17,992 nucleotides of DNA, taken from the NCBI GenBank assembly GCA_947469815.1, contig CANIRI010000015.1:1-17992 (forward strand), in the 5' to 3' direction. Source of the stretch: Comamonadaceae bacterium. GTDB taxonomy: Bacteria; Pseudomonadota; Gammaproteobacteria; Burkholderiales; Burkholderiaceae_C. Shown here one piece after another: positions 14,901 through 17,992 of this stretch (its first letter is position 1; each line of letters opens with the position of its first letter). The position numbers and the translations under genes were made by a program. A model generated the notes under the pieces. It saw nothing but the letters and a program-made list of their open reading frames with translations, made no database searches and had not been told where the DNA came from.

Positions 14901-17447
14901 ATGCAAATTTCTTTCTGGGCTTTGGGTTGGCGCAGCCTGTGGCGCGATGTGCGCGCAGGCGAATTGCGACTGGTGGTGCTGGCGGTGACGCTGGCCGTGG
15001 CCGCACTCACAGCAGTGGGCTTTTTGGCGGACCGCCTGCAATCCGGCCTGCAGCGCGATGCGCAGCAACTGCTCGGCGGCGATGCGGTGATTGCCAGCGA
15101 CCGACCTTTAGATCCGGTTTACGCCGAGCAGGCAGCGGCGCTAGGTTTGCAAAGCGCCAGTACCGTGTCTTTCCCCACCATGGCGCGCGCCGACACAGCA
15201 CAAGGCGGTACCAGCAAGCTGGTTGCACTGAAAGCGGTGGGGCCCGGTTACCCGCTGCGCGGCCGCTTGCGCACCGCCCCGGCCCTGGATGACGCCCTAG
15301 CCACGCCGGCGCGTGACGCGGTGCAAACTGGCATTCCGCAAGCGGGCACCGTGTGGGTCGAGGCGCAGTTGCTCGACGCGCTGGGTGTCGCACCCGGCCA
15401 GCCCTTGTTGTTGGGCAACAGCAGCCTGACGATTGCCGCCGTACTCACCCAGGAGCCGGATAAGGGCGCGGCCTTCATGAACTTTGCGCCACGCGTGATG
15501 CTCAACGCGGTGGACATGCCCGCCACCGGGCTGATCCAACCCGCCAGCCGCGTCAATTACCGCATGGCGGTGGCCGGTGCCCCGGCGCAGGCCAAGGCTT
15601 TCGAAGCCTGGGCCGACGCCTACATCAAGGGCGGTGTGGAGCGCAGTGTGCGCGGCGTGCGCCTCGAGTCTTTGCAGGGCGGGCGGCCCGAACTCAGCCA
15701 GACCTTGGACCGCGCAGGCAAGTTTTTGAGCCTGGTCGCGCTTTTGTCGGCCTTGCTCAGCGCGGTTGCCGTGGCCTTGGCAGCGCGGGCTTTTGCCGCT
15801 GCGCATTTGGACGATTGCGCCATGTTGCGCGTGCTGGGTTTGCCTCAGCGCACGATTGCCGCGAGTTACGTGGTCGAGTTCGCCTGGGTCGGTGTGTTTG
15901 CCAGTGCATTGGGCTTGCTGCTGGGCTATGTGTTGCACCATGTATTTTTGGTTTTGCTGGCCGGTCTGGTTGAGACGCGCTTGCCCGCGCCGGGTTGGGC
16001 GCCCGTGCTGCTGGGCGGCGGTATGGGCTTGACGCTGCTGTTTGCCTTTGGTCTGCCGCCCGTGTTGCAACTGGCGCAGGTTCCACCTTTGCGGGTGATC
16101 CGCCGCGACATGGGACAGTTGCGGCCCGCGTCGGTGGGCGTGCTGGCTGTGGGTGTGGCCGGTTTTGCCGCGCTCTTGATGGCGGTGAGCAGCGATGTGA
16201 AGCTGGGCTTGATTGCGGTCGGCGGCTTCGCTGCGGCGGTGCTGGTGTTTGCCGGTCTGGGCTGGCTGGCGATTCAGCTGCTGCGCCGCAGTGTGAACGA
16301 GGCGACCGCACCGCGCGCGCTGGTGTTGGCCACGCGGCAAATCGCGGCCCGTCCGGCCTATACTGTGGTCCAGATCAGCGCGCTGGCCGTGGGTCTGCTG
16401 GCGCTGGTGCTGCTGGTCTTGCTGCGCACAGACCTGATCAGCGGTTGGCGCAGTTCCACGCCGCCGGATGCGCCCAACCGCTTTGTCATCAACCTCATGC
16501 CTGAGCAAGCCCAACCCTTCCAGCAGGCGCTGCGCGATGCGGGCGTGGAGAAATTTGATTGGTACCCCATGATCCGCGGGCGGCTGGTGGCGGTGAACGG
16601 GCGCAGCGTGTCCGCCCAGGATTACGAGGACGAACGCGCCCGCAGGCTGGTGGAGCGCGAGTTCAACCTGTCGAACAGCGCGGTGCAGCCGCCCAACAAC
16701 ACCATCACCGGCGGGCGCTGGCAGGCCGAGGAGGCCGGGGCTATCAGCATCGAAGAGGGTTTGGCCAAGACCTTGCGTTTGAAGGTGGGTGATGTGCTGC
16801 GTTTCGAGGTGGCGGGCGTGCCAATCGACTCGACGATCACCTCGCTGCGCAAGGTGGATTGGGCCTCCATGCGCGCCAATTTTTTTGCGCTCTACCCGGT
16901 TTCCGCCATGCCGGACCTGCCGGTCACTTACCTGAGTGCCTTCAAAGCGCCGCCCGTGCGCGGCTTTGACAACGCGCTGGTGCGCCAGTTTCCCAACATC
17001 ACCGCCACCGACGTGGGCAGCGCGATTGCCCAGTTGCAAAAGGTGCTGGACCAGGTGATTGCCGCTGTCGAGTTTTTGTTTGTGTTCACGCTGGCCGCTG
17101 GACTGGTCGTATTGTTTGCCGCCGTCAGCGCCACCCGCGAAGACCGCGCCCGTGAGTACGCCATCATGCGCGCGGTGGGGGCGGGCAGTGCGCTTTTGCG
17201 GCAGGTGCAGCGCATCGAGCTGGCGGGCGTGGGTTTGCTGGCGGGCTTTCTGGCATCGCTGGTGGCCAGTGCCGTGGGCTGGGCGCTGGCGCACTACGTA
17301 TTTGATTTCGCCTGGGTGGTGTCTCTGTGGGTGCCGCTGGCTGGATCTCTGGCGGGCGCAGCCCTCGCATTAGCCGCCGGGTGGTGGGGCCTGCGCGAGG
17401 TCTTGAACCGACCGGTGATGCAGACCTTGCGTCAGGCTGCGACCTGA
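14901..17447 (+). CDS. FtsX/YbbP-type ABC transporter permease
   Basis: The 848-residue product has the architecture of large FtsX-type permeases such as YbbP. One membrane segment lies near residues 20-41, then comes a large MacB-like periplasmic domain to about 270. A first FtsX block follows at about 274-385, further paired segments at about 412-508, a second periplasmic domain to about 715, and a last FtsX block at about 718-832. That gives roughly ten membrane segments. The segment VSATREDRAREYAIMRAVGA near 742-761 is the typical cytoplasmic coupling region. The ATG at 14901 is chosen because the upstream in-frame part overlaps aspS and is unlike a membrane-protein start. Such permeases need a separate ATPase of the MacB/LolD/YbbA type, which is not in the window. 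Substrate is unknown; lipid or lipoprotein handling is typical for the superfamily. Confidence 0.92.
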   Translation: MQISFWALGWRSLWRDVRAGELRLVVLAVTLAVAALTAVGFLADRLQSGLQRDAQQLLGGDAVIASDRPLDPVYAEQAAALGLQSASTVSFPTMARADTAQGGTSKLVALKAVGPGYPLRGRLRTAPALDDALATPARDAVQTGIPQAGTVWVEAQLLDALGVAPGQPLLLGNSSLTIAAVLTQEPDKGAAFMNFAPRVMLNAVDMPATGLIQPASRVNYRMAVAGAPAQAKAFEAWADAYIKGGVERSVRGVRLESLQGGRPELSQTLDRAGKFLSLVALLSALLSAVAVALAARAFAAAHLDDCAMLRVLGLPQRTIAASYVVEFAWVGVFASALGLLLGYVLHHVFLVLLAGLVETRLPAPGWAPVLLGGGMGLTLLFAFGLPPVLQLAQVPPLRVIRRDMGQLRPASVGVLAVGVAGFAALLMAVSSDVKLGLIAVGGFAAAVLVFAGLGWLAIQLLRRSVNEATAPRALVLATRQIAARPAYTVVQISALAVGLLALVLLVLLRTDLISGWRSSTPPDAPNRFVINLMPEQAQPFQQALRDAGVEKFDWYPMIRGRLVAVNGRSVSAQDYEDERARRLVEREFNLSNSAVQPPNNTITGGRWQAEEAGAISIEEGLAKTLRLKVGDVLRFEVAGVPIDSTITSLRKVDWASMRANFFALYPVSAMPDLPVTYLSAFKAPPVRGFDNALVRQFPNITATDVGSAIAQLQKVLDQVIAAVEFLFVFTLAAGLVVLFAAVSATREDRAREYAIMRAVGAGSALLRQVQRIELAGVGLLAGFLASLVASAVGWALAHYVFDFAWVVSLWVPLAGSLAGAALALAAGWWGLREVLNRPVMQTLRQAAT

Positions 17448-17467
17448 GCGCGGCGCGGTTTCATTTC

Positions 17468-17992
17468 CTATCTGGGAATTGTCTTAATCGGCAGCAGTGA
17501 AACCGTCAATTGGGATCGGTCTGCAGAGCTCAAATTCAACAAAACCCTGCGCAGCAAGCTCAAGTACTGGCGATCATCCGTTTTGCCAAAGTCCGCAGCA
17601 AACAGGGGTTTGGGTGATGTCATGATGATCAGCAACTCGTCGCCAAACGGCGCGGAGATGTTGTATCGCTGGGTGCCCGCGGGCAGCTTCACGGTCTGCC
17701 CGCGCGCATACTGCCGCCCAGATACCAATGGCACCTGATCGCCGTTTGCTTGCAAATAGCTCACGTACAAGTATCCGCCCGTGTTCTGAGGCGTAATCTC
17801 AAAAGCGAATTGATCGCCGTCCCGCAGCAAGCTCGCCTTGTTGTTGTTGGCCCCAGCAATCGTCGCCGAAAGAAGCTTGGGATCTTGCTTGACCGAAGCC
17901 AAAGTAAGGTACGCCTCGCATTGCGGCCACGGGGCGACGCTCAAGCTTTGTTGAACATCACGCACACCGGGTACTAAGCTGATGGATCGCAG
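17468..17992 (-). CDS. DUF4384-like domain protein, C-terminal part, cut by the window edge
   Basis: The frame is open from the right edge to a TAG at 17468, giving 174 residues of a longer protein. A GTG at 17965 could be read as a start, but coding-like sequence continues above it to the edge, so this is better seen as a C-terminal fragment. The segment APWPQCEAYLTLASV near its start is a linker I associate with kinase- or caspase-like proteins in this family. The rest looks like DUF4384: LRDGDQFAFEITPQNTGGYL, YVSYLQANGDQVPLV, VKLPAGTQRYNISAPFGDE and a closing LLIIMTSPKPLF. This domain often ends Ser/Thr kinases, caspase-like proteins or surface-associated proteins. Which one this is cannot be told here. 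It converges on the permease gene with a 20-base gap and no visible terminator. Confidence 0.75.
   Translation of the reverse strand: MRSISLVPGVRDVQQSLSVAPWPQCEAYLTLASVKQDPKLLSATIAGANNNKASLLRDGDQFAFEITPQNTGGYLYVSYLQANGDQVPLVSGRQYARGQTVKLPAGTQRYNISAPFGDELLIIMTSPKPLFAADFGKTDDRQYLSLLRRVLLNLSSADRSQLTVSLLPIKTIPR

Noticed and set aside
15297..17294. 665-residue open frame on the minus strand opposite the FtsX-type permease
   Set aside because: The composition is dominated by His, Gln, Arg and Gly with no hydrophobic core or motif. It is the antisense shadow of the permease gene.
17448..17467. Search for a bidirectional terminator between the convergent permease and DUF4384-like genes
   Set aside because: The 20-base gap holds no inverted repeat with a flanking T-run that I can see.

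Overview
The window is ordinary, gene-dense chromosomal DNA from a high-GC betaproteobacterium. Protein features and gene order point to Burkholderiales, most likely Comamonadaceae (near Rhodoferax, Polaromonas or Acidovorax). This placement comes from remembered family resemblance and synteny, not from a search. I see no insertion sequence, prophage, CRISPR array, rRNA or tRNA. Nearly every base is coding and no stretch over about 110 bases lacks a gene.

Layout. Positions 1-1890 (minus) hold hemA followed by prfA; prfA is cut by the left edge. A short AT-rich segment at about 1901-1910 separates hemA from a plus-strand pair: a 92-residue membrane protein and a GNAT acetyltransferase, coupled by an ATGA overlap. 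The acetyltransferase converges on, and overlaps by 38 bases, a minus-strand glycerophosphodiester phosphodiesterase (2730-3497). From 3605 to 17447 all genes are on the plus strand: a 1298-residue DUF3683/FAD/Fe-S oxidoreductase; a DUF971 protein; ubiE; a Tim44-like membrane protein; ubiJ; ubiB; an FmdB-type zinc-ribbon protein; a DUF502 membrane protein; aspS; and a large FtsX-type ABC permease. A convergent minus-strand fragment with a DUF4384-like domain runs off the right edge.

How the genes work together. The core is a ubiquinone-biosynthesis cluster: ubiE (C-methylation), ubiJ (lipid-binding accessory factor) and ubiB (atypical kinase/ATPase accessory factor). This resembles the enterobacterial ubiE-ubiJ-ubiB order, but a Tim44-like protein sits between ubiE and ubiJ. 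The giant oxidoreductase upstream looks like a fused flavin and iron-sulfur 2-hydroxyacid dehydrogenase, a kind of enzyme that usually passes electrons to the quinone pool, so its position beside ubiquinone genes is suggestive. hemA/prfA (tetrapyrrole entry and translation termination) and FmdB/DUF502/aspS (two uncharacterised genes ahead of aspartyl-tRNA synthetase) are familiar proteobacterial blocks.

I found no clearly undescribed system. The best leads are the oxidoreductase fusion, the Tim44-like gene inside the ubiquinone operon, short or absent 5' leaders with symmetric -10 sequences at hemA and ubiJ, and an in-frame hexanucleotide repeat in the FmdB protein.
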